Assembly (NCBI GenBank): GCA_020216745.1
Contig: JAIWNQ010000176.1
Coordinates: forward strand, 1 to 18,869
DNA: 18,869 nt
DNA from: Candidatus Hydrogenedens sp.
GTDB lineage: Bacteria > Hydrogenedentota > Hydrogenedentia > Hydrogenedentales > Hydrogenedentaceae
Direction of reading: 5' to 3'
Shown in pieces: positions 6,463-14,450 of the stretch (positions within the stretch are counted from its first letter, which is position 1; each line of letters begins with the position of its first letter). The notes under the pieces were generated by a model. It made no database searches. It was given only the letters and a program-made list of their open reading frames with translations, and was not told where the DNA came from. The position numbers and the translations under genes were made by a program.

Positions 6463-8607
6463 TTATTTTTTGGTGGTTCTATCTGCTGTTTTTTGGCTGG
6501 CTTTTAGACGGATTGAATATGCTTTTTTATTTATCTTTTCTGCGGACTTTGTAAGCTCTGGATATGGTTTGTTGGTTACATCCACTAATCCGATATTATA
6601 GTTCTCACCATCAAAGTTCCTGCCTGTAATCGGTTGGTCTGCCCACTGAAACCAATGACATCCCACAAATAAAGGATGTCTAACAACACTCTCAACATAA
6701 TTCACATATTTCTCTGCTCGGTCTTTCTGGTCTTTACATGCAATCAGTCCTGTATGAAACATACCTCTATCTAACGCTCCAAAATGGAACTCACCAATAA
6801 TAATGGGTTTTTCTGCAATTTTTAACATAGCATGGTCTTTCGGAACCTCTTTGCGATAGATATTAATACTTACTACATCCGCATATTTCTGGGCAGATTT
6901 CCATACAAATTCCGGTGGAAATCCTGCAAATCTACAACCCATATAGAGTTGATGCGGTGCACTCTTCTTAACAACATGTGATATGACAGAAAAATACCTG
7001 TTTGCAAATTGGCTAAGATATTCATCCCTGTCTTGCTTAAAGGCATCTGTTTCCTCCTTAGGTTTATTAATTTCAGACCAATCTGCAAATGATGTCTTCC
7101 AATTCTCATTTAATTTATCTATGGTTCCATATTTTTCCTGACACATCCTGACAAATTCCTTCTTGCAGGGCTGTTCCAAATCATTTTTTATCGTTCCTTC
7201 CCAAACCCCATCCCACGAAAGTTCATTATTCACAAAATAACCTATACAATAGGGGTTATCTTTATAAGCCTCCACTCCTTTTTGGATATTCTTTTCTGCA
7301 ATTTCTTCGAATTGAGGGTCAAACACATCATAAATAGGTCCCCAATAGCCTGGAGCATTCTTAATTCTTGGTACATTTCCCGGTCCCAGAATGATAACAA
7401 ATGGTATCTTTTTATCTACAAACAAGTGAACCGAACTCCACGCACCTATAGTATTAAATCCCCATCTCTTTAATCGAGCTGTGGTTTGTTCACTCCATGG
7501 CTGTTCCCATGTCTCCCCAAATTGACGAATAATATTCGCTTTATAAGGACAATATACCCACCCTTCATCTAAAATATGTCCAAACCAATGTCCTCCTTTG
7601 CCCGCCTTTGCGAAACAACTCTTAAATTTTGGGTCATTCATATCAGGCAAGTATTCGAACCATTTCTCACGGTTTGTTATAAAAGTAAAATCGCTCAACC
7701 CAACACAATCCACCCCTATGGACAAAAACAAATGTCCTTCCGGCGTTACAAGCCACCAATATCCATCAATTAGTTCCGTCCGAAACCATCCTGTTGCATT
7801 TAACTGAGGTCCTTTTTTCCACCCCCCATAAACATCAAAATCTTTACTGGTAATAGCTCGTTTTCTAATCGTTTGTAATTCCTTTTGTGCATGTTCTACC
7901 ATTTCTTTTTCCGAATGTGTTTTCCCTTTCCAATCTGCATGTTTATATTGACCTAACTTATCAATAAATGGTAAAGGAAAATCAGGCAAATCAAACTGTT
8001 TCTCAAGTCTTATCTCACGGATTACAAGATTTGTCGAGACGTTCGGCCGTGCCAAAAAAATTTGGAATCCTATTACTTTAGACAAATCAAATTTCTCCCC
8101 CCTCATCTCAACAAAATTTCCCGGTGCCCGACGCATTCCCCATAATGGATGCTTTGAATAAACCTCCAAGCGCTCTTTATCATTTGGAACTGAAAACGGA
8201 TACAATGGATTCGGCAATAAAAATGAAACTGATTCTTCTTGTTTAGAAGGTAAATTAAAACCACCTGTAATACAGAACTCATGCCCATCCGCTCCTTCGT
8301 TATCAACCCTTACATTCATTCGAACCACATCGTTCTCAGGATTAAACACCTTAACTACAACCCAACAATATTCAGACCAGTCCCAACTCCCTGAACTTGG
8401 TTTAATAAAAACATTAGGCCAATCACTTATATTAAAACGAACCTTCATTCCTGATGTGTCGTTTGAGGTAATACCACATACATCTACTTTTCGGCATTCT
8501 ACACTACCTATAAAAGGACTATTTCCAATTGCAAATTGGGAAATATTAGTTTTGTCAGTTCCACAAATTAAGAATATCGCGATATACAAAAGATTAATTC
8601 CGTTCAT
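6463..8607 (-). CDS. GH50-like beta-agarase / beta-galactosidase family protein
   Basis: This gene encodes 714 residues from the ATG at 8607, chosen because AAGGG lies 7 nt upstream and a hydrophobic export segment (INLLYIAIFLICG) follows. The frame continues to an upstream ATG at 8697 without a ribosome site. Residues about 20-230 form an N-terminal beta domain. A (beta/alpha)8 barrel begins near GPQLNATGWFRTELIDGYWWL, a typical GH50 entry with VTPEGHLFLSIGVDCVG. The likely acid/base Glu462 lies in YFVNNELSWDG and the likely nucleophile Glu606 in PIIIGEFHFGA. HWFQWADQPITGRNFDGENY and NIGLVDVTNKPYPEL are near the end of the barrel. GH50 enzymes cleave beta-1,4 bonds of agarose or related galactans. 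Homologues outside marine agar degraders may act on other beta-galactosides, so agar as substrate is unproven. The gene is convergent with the transpeptidase (67 bp gap) and divergent from the sensor kinase. Confidence 0.85.
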   Translation of the reverse strand: MNGINLLYIAIFLICGTDKTNISQFAIGNSPFIGSVECRKVDVCGITSNDTSGMKVRFNISDWPNVFIKPSSGSWDWSEYCWVVVKVFNPENDVVRMNVRVDNEGADGHEFCITGGFNLPSKQEESVSFLLPNPLYPFSVPNDKERLEVYSKHPLWGMRRAPGNFVEMRGEKFDLSKVIGFQIFLARPNVSTNLVIREIRLEKQFDLPDFPLPFIDKLGQYKHADWKGKTHSEKEMVEHAQKELQTIRKRAITSKDFDVYGGWKKGPQLNATGWFRTELIDGYWWLVTPEGHLFLSIGVDCVGLSDFTFITNREKWFEYLPDMNDPKFKSCFAKAGKGGHWFGHILDEGWVYCPYKANIIRQFGETWEQPWSEQTTARLKRWGFNTIGAWSSVHLFVDKKIPFVIILGPGNVPRIKNAPGYWGPIYDVFDPQFEEIAEKNIQKGVEAYKDNPYCIGYFVNNELSWDGVWEGTIKNDLEQPCKKEFVRMCQEKYGTIDKLNENWKTSFADWSEINKPKEETDAFKQDRDEYLSQFANRYFSVISHVVKKSAPHQLYMGCRFAGFPPEFVWKSAQKYADVVSINIYRKEVPKDHAMLKIAEKPIIIGEFHFGALDRGMFHTGLIACKDQKDRAEKYVNYVESVVRHPLFVGCHWFQWADQPITGRNFDGENYNIGLVDVTNKPYPELTKSAEKINKKAYSIRLKASQKTADRTTKK

Positions 8608-8765
8608 TTTCTTTCCCTTACTATTACATTTTTGAGTGTAAATAACTTTTATCTTTGTGATAATATAAAAAAATAGAAACATAAATAAGACTTTCATGGT
8701 CAAAAATAAGTTTACATATTGGGCTGTTGTATCTTTAAAATATCAACTATAAAAGGGGCTTGAGT

Positions 8766-11180
8766 ATGTCCGACTCAAATATTGAACCAGAGAAGAGCGA
8801 AACATCATATCATCGGATTAAATCAAAACAACAAAGGGATGTTACATTTTCATTTGATACCACTTCAATACATGCACCTTGTCAATATGAGTATATTTTT
8901 CAAACGACACCATTAACAGCAATTCAAGGATATTACACCGATGGAAAAATTTTCTTCTGGAACAAAGCCAGCGAGATTCTATATGAATATCTTGATAAAG
9001 ATGTCATCGGTAAAAATATAAAGGATATATTACTACCTGCGGAGGAATGGCAATCTTTCGACGAGACTGTACAAACCACCTTAAAAAAAGGTGCCCCTAC
9101 TGAACCTAAAAAATGGAGTATCCAAACAAGGTCTGGTACTACAAAATATGTTTTATCAACAATGGTACCCTCAAAAATAGGTGATTCAGATGCAATATTT
9201 TGTATGGATGTTGATATTACAGAACTTATTGAAACTCAAAACCAACTAAACGAAAGTGAACAAAAATACAGAAATATAGTTGAACATGCTCAAGAAGGAA
9301 TTTGGGTCGTTAATGAAGAATTTAAAACAGTGTTCGTCAATAAGAAAATGGCAGATATTCTTGGCTTTACTCCAGAAGAGATGATTGGCAAATCGACCCT
9401 CGAATTTATACCACCTGAAGAACATGCAGATACCCTATTAAAAAGAGAAAAACGAAAAAAAGGTGAATTTGATAAATATGAACGCTCACTAATATGTGCT
9501 GATAAAACAAAACGCATCTTTCTCGTTACTGCCTCTCCTATTTTAGATACGACAAATAAATTTAAGGGAGCAATTGGTCTGTTCACAGATATTACAGAGA
9601 GGAAAATACTTGAAGAGACGATAAAGCAAGAAAGAGACCGTTGCATAGGTTTTCTAAACCTTTCTCCTTCTCTATTTATCCTTTTGGATTCGGATGGGAA
9701 TATTCAACATTTAAATCACTCCGCATGCCAAGTATTGAAATGTGATACTTCTGCTATAGGGAAAAATTGGTTTGAAACTTTTGTATCTCCAGAACAAAGG
9801 GAAACACTACAAAAACACTTTAAGGAAATCATAACAAACAAAATTATCTCTGATATTGAGGACGAAGTGTATATTATTAATTCCAACAACGAAGAAAAAA
9901 TTCTGCTACTAAGACATGCATTCCTCTATGGAGAAAATAGGGAGATTAACGGACTCATCTATTCAGGTATGGATATTACAGAAAAGATAAAAGATGAAAA
10001 AGAACAACAAATATTAAACGAAAAACTACAGCAAACACAACGATTAGAAAGTATTGGCATCCTTGCTGGAGGTATTGCTCATGATTTCAATAATTTATTG
10101 GTAGGTATTATAGGTAATGCCGACTTGGCTTTAATGGAGTTGCCTCCAGACTCGGAAACGCGTTATTACCTTCAGGAAATAATCCGCATTTCAAAACAAC
10201 TAACTCATTTGTCTCAACAATTATTAGCATATGCAGGGAAAGGGAAAACATTCCCACGCCTTATTTCTCTTTCCTCTCTTATAAACAGTAATGAAAAATT
10301 AATAGAGGTTTCCGTGTCTAAAAAAATTGCTGTGAAATACGATTTAGACCCAAAACTTCCTCTAATTGACGCAGACCCCGCACACATACAGCAATTACTA
10401 ATAAATCTCATTCTAAATTCAGCCGAATCCATCGGTGACAGACCAGGCATCATCACGATTATTACTCGACAAATGCACTGCGACAAAAATTACTTGAAAA
10501 CAACCTACTTCGGCGAAAATTGTAAAGAAGGACAATATGTCTATTTAGAAATTATTGATAACGGAGAAGGAATCAAAAAAGAAATTCAAGAACGAATGTT
10601 CGAACCCTTCTTTACAACAAAATTTACTGGTAGAGGATTAGGTTTATCCGCAGTTGCAGGAATTGTTCGCTCTCATAATGGTGCAATAAGAGTTTATAGC
10701 GAAATAGGAAGAGGAACCAGCTTTAAAGTATTCTTTCCTATATCTGAAAATCAGGTACTACAACAGCAATTAAATCTCACCCCAACCACAGAAACCAAAC
10801 ATCTGATTACACAAAAGCACATTCTCGTAGTTGATGATGAAAAATTAGTCAGAGATACCGTTCGAAATATGCTGGAAATAAGTGGATACAAAGTAATTAC
10901 CGCAGAAGATGGATTACAAGCCATACAAATATACCGTGATAATCAATCCCAAATTGACCTCGTTCTATTAGATATGACAATGCCACAATTAGATGGGGAG
11001 GAAACATTCCGTGAACTGCGTCGAATAAACCCAAAGGTCAAAGTCATTCTTTCAAGTGGATACAACGAAAAAGATGTCATAGAACGTTTTGTAGGGAAAG
11101 GACTTATAGGTTTCATCCAGAAACCTTATGTTTTATCAACTCTACTAAATACCATACACTCCACCCTCGAAATGGTCTAA
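8766..11180 (+). CDS. Hybrid sensor histidine kinase with three PAS domains and a C-terminal receiver
   Basis: This gene encodes 804 residues; the ATG at 8766 has AGGGG 7 nt upstream. No signal peptide or transmembrane segment is seen, so the sensor is cytoplasmic. Three PAS-type domains lie at about 38-155, 163-280 and 288-405. The first two end in VDITELIETQ and FTDITERK, the third in GMDITEKIK. A coiled-coil linker leads to the H-box GGIAHDFNNLL with phospho-acceptor His439. The HATPase domain has the N-box NLILNSAES (Asn551), DNGEGI (Asp598) and GRGLGLSAV. A receiver domain (about 686-800) has VVDDE, phospho-acceptor Asp736 in LLDMTMP, and the FIQKP Lys. All residues needed for autophosphorylation and internal phosphotransfer are present. 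There is no DNA-binding output and no partner regulator in the window, so the signal path leaves this locus. The ligand is unknown. TTTACA (8711-8716) and TAAAAT (8736-8741) could form a weak promoter. Confidence 0.95.
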   Translation: MSDSNIEPEKSETSYHRIKSKQQRDVTFSFDTTSIHAPCQYEYIFQTTPLTAIQGYYTDGKIFFWNKASEILYEYLDKDVIGKNIKDILLPAEEWQSFDETVQTTLKKGAPTEPKKWSIQTRSGTTKYVLSTMVPSKIGDSDAIFCMDVDITELIETQNQLNESEQKYRNIVEHAQEGIWVVNEEFKTVFVNKKMADILGFTPEEMIGKSTLEFIPPEEHADTLLKREKRKKGEFDKYERSLICADKTKRIFLVTASPILDTTNKFKGAIGLFTDITERKILEETIKQERDRCIGFLNLSPSLFILLDSDGNIQHLNHSACQVLKCDTSAIGKNWFETFVSPEQRETLQKHFKEIITNKIISDIEDEVYIINSNNEEKILLLRHAFLYGENREINGLIYSGMDITEKIKDEKEQQILNEKLQQTQRLESIGILAGGIAHDFNNLLVGIIGNADLALMELPPDSETRYYLQEIIRISKQLTHLSQQLLAYAGKGKTFPRLISLSSLINSNEKLIEVSVSKKIAVKYDLDPKLPLIDADPAHIQQLLINLILNSAESIGDRPGIITIITRQMHCDKNYLKTTYFGENCKEGQYVYLEIIDNGEGIKKEIQERMFEPFFTTKFTGRGLGLSAVAGIVRSHNGAIRVYSEIGRGTSFKVFFPISENQVLQQQLNLTPTTETKHLITQKHILVVDDEKLVRDTVRNMLEISGYKVITAEDGLQAIQIYRDNQSQIDLVLLDMTMPQLDGEETFRELRRINPKVKVILSSGYNEKDVIERFVGKGLIGFIQKPYVLSTLLNTIHSTLEMV

Positions 11181-11207
11181 AATTAAATTCTTACCCCTAT
11201 ATGTATA

Positions 11208-11228
11208 TACCACCTCTGGTAGATTTTT
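11208..11228 (+). terminator. Short hairpin with T-run after the sensor kinase gene
   Basis: TACCA (11208-11212) and TGGTA (11217-11221) form a 5-bp stem with a CCTC loop, followed by GA and five T residues (11224-11228), starting 28 nt after the kinase stop codon. The short stem makes it a modest candidate for a Rho-independent terminator. Confidence 0.4.
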
Positions 11229-11307
11229 ATCGAACAGAGAAAGTATAATAACCACCATAATCGTAAATAGCGAATCCATACAAAATCTCAATAAAACAAT
11301 ACACCAC

Positions 11308-11397
11308 GGAGAGATGTCCGAGTGGCTTAAGGAGCACGCTTGGAAAGCGTGTGTACGGGAAACCGTACCGAGGGTTCGAATCCCTCTCTCTCCGCCA
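11308..11397 (+). tRNA. tRNA-Ser (anticodon GGA)
   Basis: The acceptor stem GGAGAGA (11308-11314) pairs with TCTCTCC (11387-11393). The discriminator base is G (11394) and the CCA end is encoded (11395-11397). The anticodon stem CACGC/GCGTG encloses the 7-base loop TTGGAAA, giving anticodon GGA at 11342-11344, which reads UCC and UCU. A long variable arm (GTACGG, GAAA, CCGTAC) is the class II feature expected of tRNA-Ser. The T arm is GAGGG-TTCGAAT-CCCTC. A TATAAT hexamer at 11244-11249 could be part of its promoter, but no matching -35 box is seen. Confidence 0.97.
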
Positions 11398-11515
11398 CTA
11401 ATAAAACCTCACCAAAATTTTACTTTTATTGACTTACCTTTTGATAAAATATCTTTGTCTCAATTAAAACACACACTAATAATTAAAATTATTCGAACCT
11501 TAAAGGATACCTTTT

Positions 11516-12373
11516 ATGAAAACAGCATTGAATGGATGGATGGTTTGTGGTTTTCAGGGTGAGGTAACGATTGAATCTATTGTGAAAGAAGTAAAAGGAA
11601 TGGGCTGGGATGGGATTGAATTATGTTATGGAGCAGGCGAACTATCCGCTACCACAACAGAGAATGAATTAAAACATATTCGGAAGGTAGTGGAAACAGA
11701 AGGATTAGAAATTCCTTCTTTAGCCTCAGGATTCTACTGGAGTTGCTCTCTCGGAAGTCCTGATGCAGAAGAACGAAATAACGCCATTGAGTTCACAAAA
11801 AAATATATCGAATCTGCCAACCTATTAGGGGCTGGTGCGGTTCTTGTCCTGCCTGGCACTGTGGATGTATGCTTTGACCCCAATCGCCCCACCGTCCCCG
11901 CAAAAGAAGTCTGGAAATGGGCACAGGATTCTATCCATCAATTAATACCTATTGCTGAACAAAATCAAGTTATTATTGCTCTTGAAAATGTCTGGAGCAA
12001 ATTCCTCACAGGTCCCTTTGAGTTTGCCCAATTCGTTGATATATTCCAATCTCCATGGGTCAAAGCCTATTTTGATGCGGGTAATTGTTTAATCAATGGT
12101 TATCCCGAACATTGGGCTGAAATTTTAGGACAACGCATTGCCCGTGTTCATATCAAAAATTTCAAACGGAATAACGGTGGCGGAACGTTAAATGATTTCA
12201 CCCCCAGTCTGCTTGAAGGCGATATGAACTGGCAAGGTTTACTACAGACATTGAAGAACATCGGTTATGACTACTACCTGACCGCAGAAGTAATTGTCGG
12301 TGACCAGGGCATGCCTAACCTCAAGCAAGCCCAAAAAGTCGCTCATGAATTAAAAGATATATTAAAAAAATGA
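11516..12373 (+). CDS. Sugar phosphate isomerase/epimerase family protein (xylose-isomerase-like TIM barrel)
   Basis: This gene encodes 285 residues; the ATG at 11516 has AAAGGA (11502-11507) 8 nt upstream. There is no signal peptide, so it acts in the cytoplasm. The sequence reads as one AP-endonuclease-2/xylose-isomerase-like barrel: GWDGIELCYGAGE (strand 1-2), the AVLVLPGTVDV strand, IALENVW, YFDAGN, ARVHIKNF and YYLTAEV. The four residues that normally bind the divalent metal are all present: Glu157, Asp187, His212 and Glu258. Family members interconvert keto sugars or act on inositol-like substrates; the precise substrate cannot be told. Relatives are often found beside Gfo/Idh/MocA oxidoreductases, and one lies 800 bp downstream here, separated by a toxin-antitoxin pair. 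The gene stands alone between the tRNA and a terminator-like hairpin that overlaps its stop codon. Confidence 0.9.
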   Translation: MKTALNGWMVCGFQGEVTIESIVKEVKGMGWDGIELCYGAGELSATTTENELKHIRKVVETEGLEIPSLASGFYWSCSLGSPDAEERNNAIEFTKKYIESANLLGAGAVLVLPGTVDVCFDPNRPTVPAKEVWKWAQDSIHQLIPIAEQNQVIIALENVWSKFLTGPFEFAQFVDIFQSPWVKAYFDAGNCLINGYPEHWAEILGQRIARVHIKNFKRNNGGGTLNDFTPSLLEGDMNWQGLLQTLKNIGYDYYLTAEVIVGDQGMPNLKQAQKVAHELKDILKK

Positions 12374-12391
12374 ATATTCCTATTCATTTTT
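12366..12391 (+). terminator. AT-rich hairpin overlapping the stop codon of the isomerase gene
   Basis: AAAAATGAATA (12366-12376) pairs perfectly with TATTCATTTTT (12381-12391) around a TTCC loop. The left arm includes the TGA stop codon (12371-12373), and the right arm ends in a run of five T. The A-run/T-run symmetry would let it terminate transcription from either side. It separates the isomerase from the following toxin-antitoxin pair. Confidence 0.6.
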
Positions 12392-12478
12392 ATATAATTA
12401 TTTTCAGAAAACACTTAAAAATAAACTTTTTTTCTTATAAGTCTGAAATAAGTTTAACCTATATTCTCTGTAAAATAT

Positions 12479-12796
12479 ATGAATAGTCGAGTAAATAAAA
12501 CGATAAATCTTGAATACATAAAAAAAATATTGGAAGAACATAAAAGCGAATTAAAAAAGAAATATAACATTAAAGAGATTGGTATCTTTGGTTCTTATGC
12601 GAGAAACGAAATAAATACCGAAAGTGATATAGATATTCTTATTGATTTCAAAGATGACGGAAAAACATTTGATAACTATATAGAATTAAAACTTTATCTT
12701 GAAGCATTGTTACAAAACAAGGTAGACCTTGTAATGAAAGGTGCATTGAAAAAATCATTAAAAAAACGCATCCTCCAAGAAGTTATATATGTCTAA
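12479..12796 (+). CDS. mntA: MNT-domain nucleotidyltransferase antitoxin
   Basis: This 105-residue minimal nucleotidyltransferase has the diagnostic GSX10DXD motif intact: Gly38-Ser39 in FGSYAR and Asp50/Asp52 in SDIDILIDF. A likely third acidic residue is Asp83 in NKVDLVMKG. In characterised HEPN/MNT pairs the MNT protein neutralises the HEPN ribonuclease by transferring AMP units to the Tyr of its RX4HXY motif; all needed motifs are present in both genes here. It overlaps the next gene by 8 bp, the usual arrangement. The ATG at 12479 has no clear ribosome site. A short inverted repeat (CTTAT at 12434-12438, ATAAG at 12448-12452) lies upstream and could be an operator, though this is weak. 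The codons are strongly A/T-biased compared with the flanking sugar genes, suggesting separate acquisition. Confidence 0.93.
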   Translation: MNSRVNKTINLEYIKKILEEHKSELKKKYNIKEIGIFGSYARNEINTESDIDILIDFKDDGKTFDNYIELKLYLEALLQNKVDLVMKGALKKSLKKRILQEVIYV

Positions 12797-13130
12797 AAGA
12801 GAGATTAAAATTATATTAGAAGAAATATTAGAACACATTAAAAAAATAGAAAAATTTACTAAGAATATTGATTATAAATCTTTTGCCAAAGATGATATGA
12901 GACATTATGCAACATTAAAATGTTTGGAAATTATAGGTGAAGGGATAAAACAATTACCAGATGACTTTAAGAAAAAATACAATGAAATTGAGTGGCATAA
13001 AATAGTAGCTTTGCGGAACATTTTAGTCCATGAATATTTTGGAATTGAACTTGTAATTATATGGGATATTATTAAAAATAAGACTCCTCAATTAAAATCC
13101 TTCATTAAAACAATTTGCAAAAAAACTTAA
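12789..13130 (+). CDS. hepT: HEPN-domain RNase toxin (HepT-like)
   Basis: This gene encodes 113 residues, mostly helical as expected for HEPN domains. The catalytic RX4HXY motif is intact at Arg76, His81 and Tyr83 (RNILVHEYFG). The preceding KCLEIIGEGIKQLP segment is typical of the DUF86/HepT group. HEPN toxins act as metal-independent RNases that dimerise so two motifs form one active site, and several cleave tRNA. It starts 8 bp before the antitoxin gene ends, consistent with coupled translation. Sampled stretches have 18-30% G+C (12841-12960) against about 45% in a sampled stretch of the oxidoreductase gene (13441-13500). Toxin activity and target are inferred from family, not shown by sequence. 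Confidence 0.93.
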   Translation: MSKREIKIILEEILEHIKKIEKFTKNIDYKSFAKDDMRHYATLKCLEIIGEGIKQLPDDFKKKYNEIEWHKIVALRNILVHEYFGIELVIIWDIIKNKTPQLKSFIKTICKKT

Positions 13131-13169
13131 TTCGTAAATTTATATTTTAATATTAAAGGAGAAATAATT

Positions 13170-14435
13170 ATGTTAAACCGAAGACAATTCATCGCATCCT
13201 CAGCAGTAGCCATGGCATCTGCAACTTTAACTCACAAAGCAAAGGCTCAATCGCCCAAAATGCGTGTAGGTATTATTGGTTGTCGTAATAGAGGACCACA
13301 GGTGGCAAATAACCTTGCTAAATCAGGCTATTTTCAGATAAAAACCTTATGCGATTGTGATGAAAAAATGCTCGATAGCGGTAAAAAGGATTTGGAAAAA
13401 AATAATGTGGATGTCCCTGTTCTTGAAAAAGATTTCCGTCGGATGTTGGATGACAAAGAAATTGATGTAGTAGTCGTTGCCACTCCTGACCACTGGCATA
13501 GCCTTATGGCGGTTATGGCTTTAGACGCAGGAAAACATGTTTATGTAGAAAAACCCTTCTCATATAACATTTATGACGGCTACTCGGTATTGCAAGCCAT
13601 GAAGAAACATCCCAAACAAGTGGTCGTTGTCGGTTCACAGCAACGCAGTGGAAAACATTTTCATGAAGCCCGTGCCTTTCTACAATCTGGCGAATTAGGA
13701 AAAATTGCTTTTGCCCGAGCAGGTACCATCCACTGGCGAGAACCTTTACCTAAAGTCCCAGACACTGACCCTCCAAAAAATTTAGATTATGATATGTGGA
13801 CAGGTCCTGCTCCAATGAAACCCTATAACCAATACCGTGTCCATTATAACTGGCACTTTATGCTCGACTATGGAACAGGAGATACAGGCAACTGGGCAGC
13901 ACATTGGTTAGATATTGTCCGCTGGTTTTTAAATATTGACTATCCCCTTCGCGTTCATGCCACTGGTGGACAATTCGTTACCAAAGATATCAAAGAATGG
14001 CCTGATACCCAAACTGCTATTCTTGAATACCCAGAACTGACTGTTGTTTGGGAACTCCGTCTATGGTCTGAATACGGTTCCGACTCTTTTGCTGAATTTC
14101 ACGGAGAAAAAGGAACTTTGGTCATTACCCGTGGAGATTGGAAAGTGTTCCCGAATGGCAAGAAAAAGGAACCCAAAGTATATCCTGGAAGTGATATTGA
14201 CATACCTCATGCGGTCAATTTCGCAAAAACCATTCTTGGGGAAGAGAAACCCAATGCCCCCGCAGAGGAAGGATATAAAACTGCAGTATTATGCCATCTT
14301 TGCAATATTAGCACAATGGTTTCCCGCTCTCTAATTTTCGACCCACAGAACTTGACATTCAAAGATGACCCCGAAGCATCAAAGTGGATAAAACGCACAT
14401 ACCGTGAACCCTGGAACATTGACCAATATATTTAA
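13170..14435 (+). CDS. Tat-exported Gfo/Idh/MocA family oxidoreductase
   Basis: This gene encodes 421 residues; the ATG at 13170 is preceded by AAGGAG (13156-13161) at 8 nt. The N-terminus MLNRRQFIASSAVAMASA has a twin-arginine motif followed by a mild hydrophobic segment and an AKAQ cleavage region, indicating Tat export of a folded, cofactor-loaded enzyme. The Rossmann domain begins MRVGIIGCRNRG (Gly34, Gly37, Gly42) and contains VVVATPDHWH and EKPFSYN, with Lys128 in the conserved EKP. The C-terminal alpha/beta domain includes YDMWTGPAP and HYNWHFMLDYGTGDTGNWAAHWLDIVRW, with His245 and Asp248 in the usual substrate-side positions. Members oxidise or reduce sugars and cyclitols with NAD(P), or in a few cases act as NAD-dependent glycosidases. 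The substrate is unknown. It is followed closely by the radical SAM gene in the same frame. Confidence 0.93.
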   Translation: MLNRRQFIASSAVAMASATLTHKAKAQSPKMRVGIIGCRNRGPQVANNLAKSGYFQIKTLCDCDEKMLDSGKKDLEKNNVDVPVLEKDFRRMLDDKEIDVVVVATPDHWHSLMAVMALDAGKHVYVEKPFSYNIYDGYSVLQAMKKHPKQVVVVGSQQRSGKHFHEARAFLQSGELGKIAFARAGTIHWREPLPKVPDTDPPKNLDYDMWTGPAPMKPYNQYRVHYNWHFMLDYGTGDTGNWAAHWLDIVRWFLNIDYPLRVHATGGQFVTKDIKEWPDTQTAILEYPELTVVWELRLWSEYGSDSFAEFHGEKGTLVITRGDWKVFPNGKKKEPKVYPGSDIDIPHAVNFAKTILGEEKPNAPAEEGYKTAVLCHLCNISTMVSRSLIFDPQNLTFKDDPEASKWIKRTYREPWNIDQYI

Positions 14436-14450
14436 TTTAAGGTTAGACCT

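Noticed and set aside
8608..8703. Upstream start of the GH50-like protein (TTG 8703 or ATG 8697)
   Set aside because: Neither has a ribosome site, while the ATG at 8607 has AAGGG at 7 nt spacing and a hydrophobic export segment. The upstream peptide is also hydrophobic, so this is not fully settled.
11308..11397. tRNA-Ser as an integration site for the following accessory genes
   Set aside because: No second copy of the tRNA 3' end (GAGGGTTCGAATCCCTC or part of it) was seen downstream, and no integrase gene is present.
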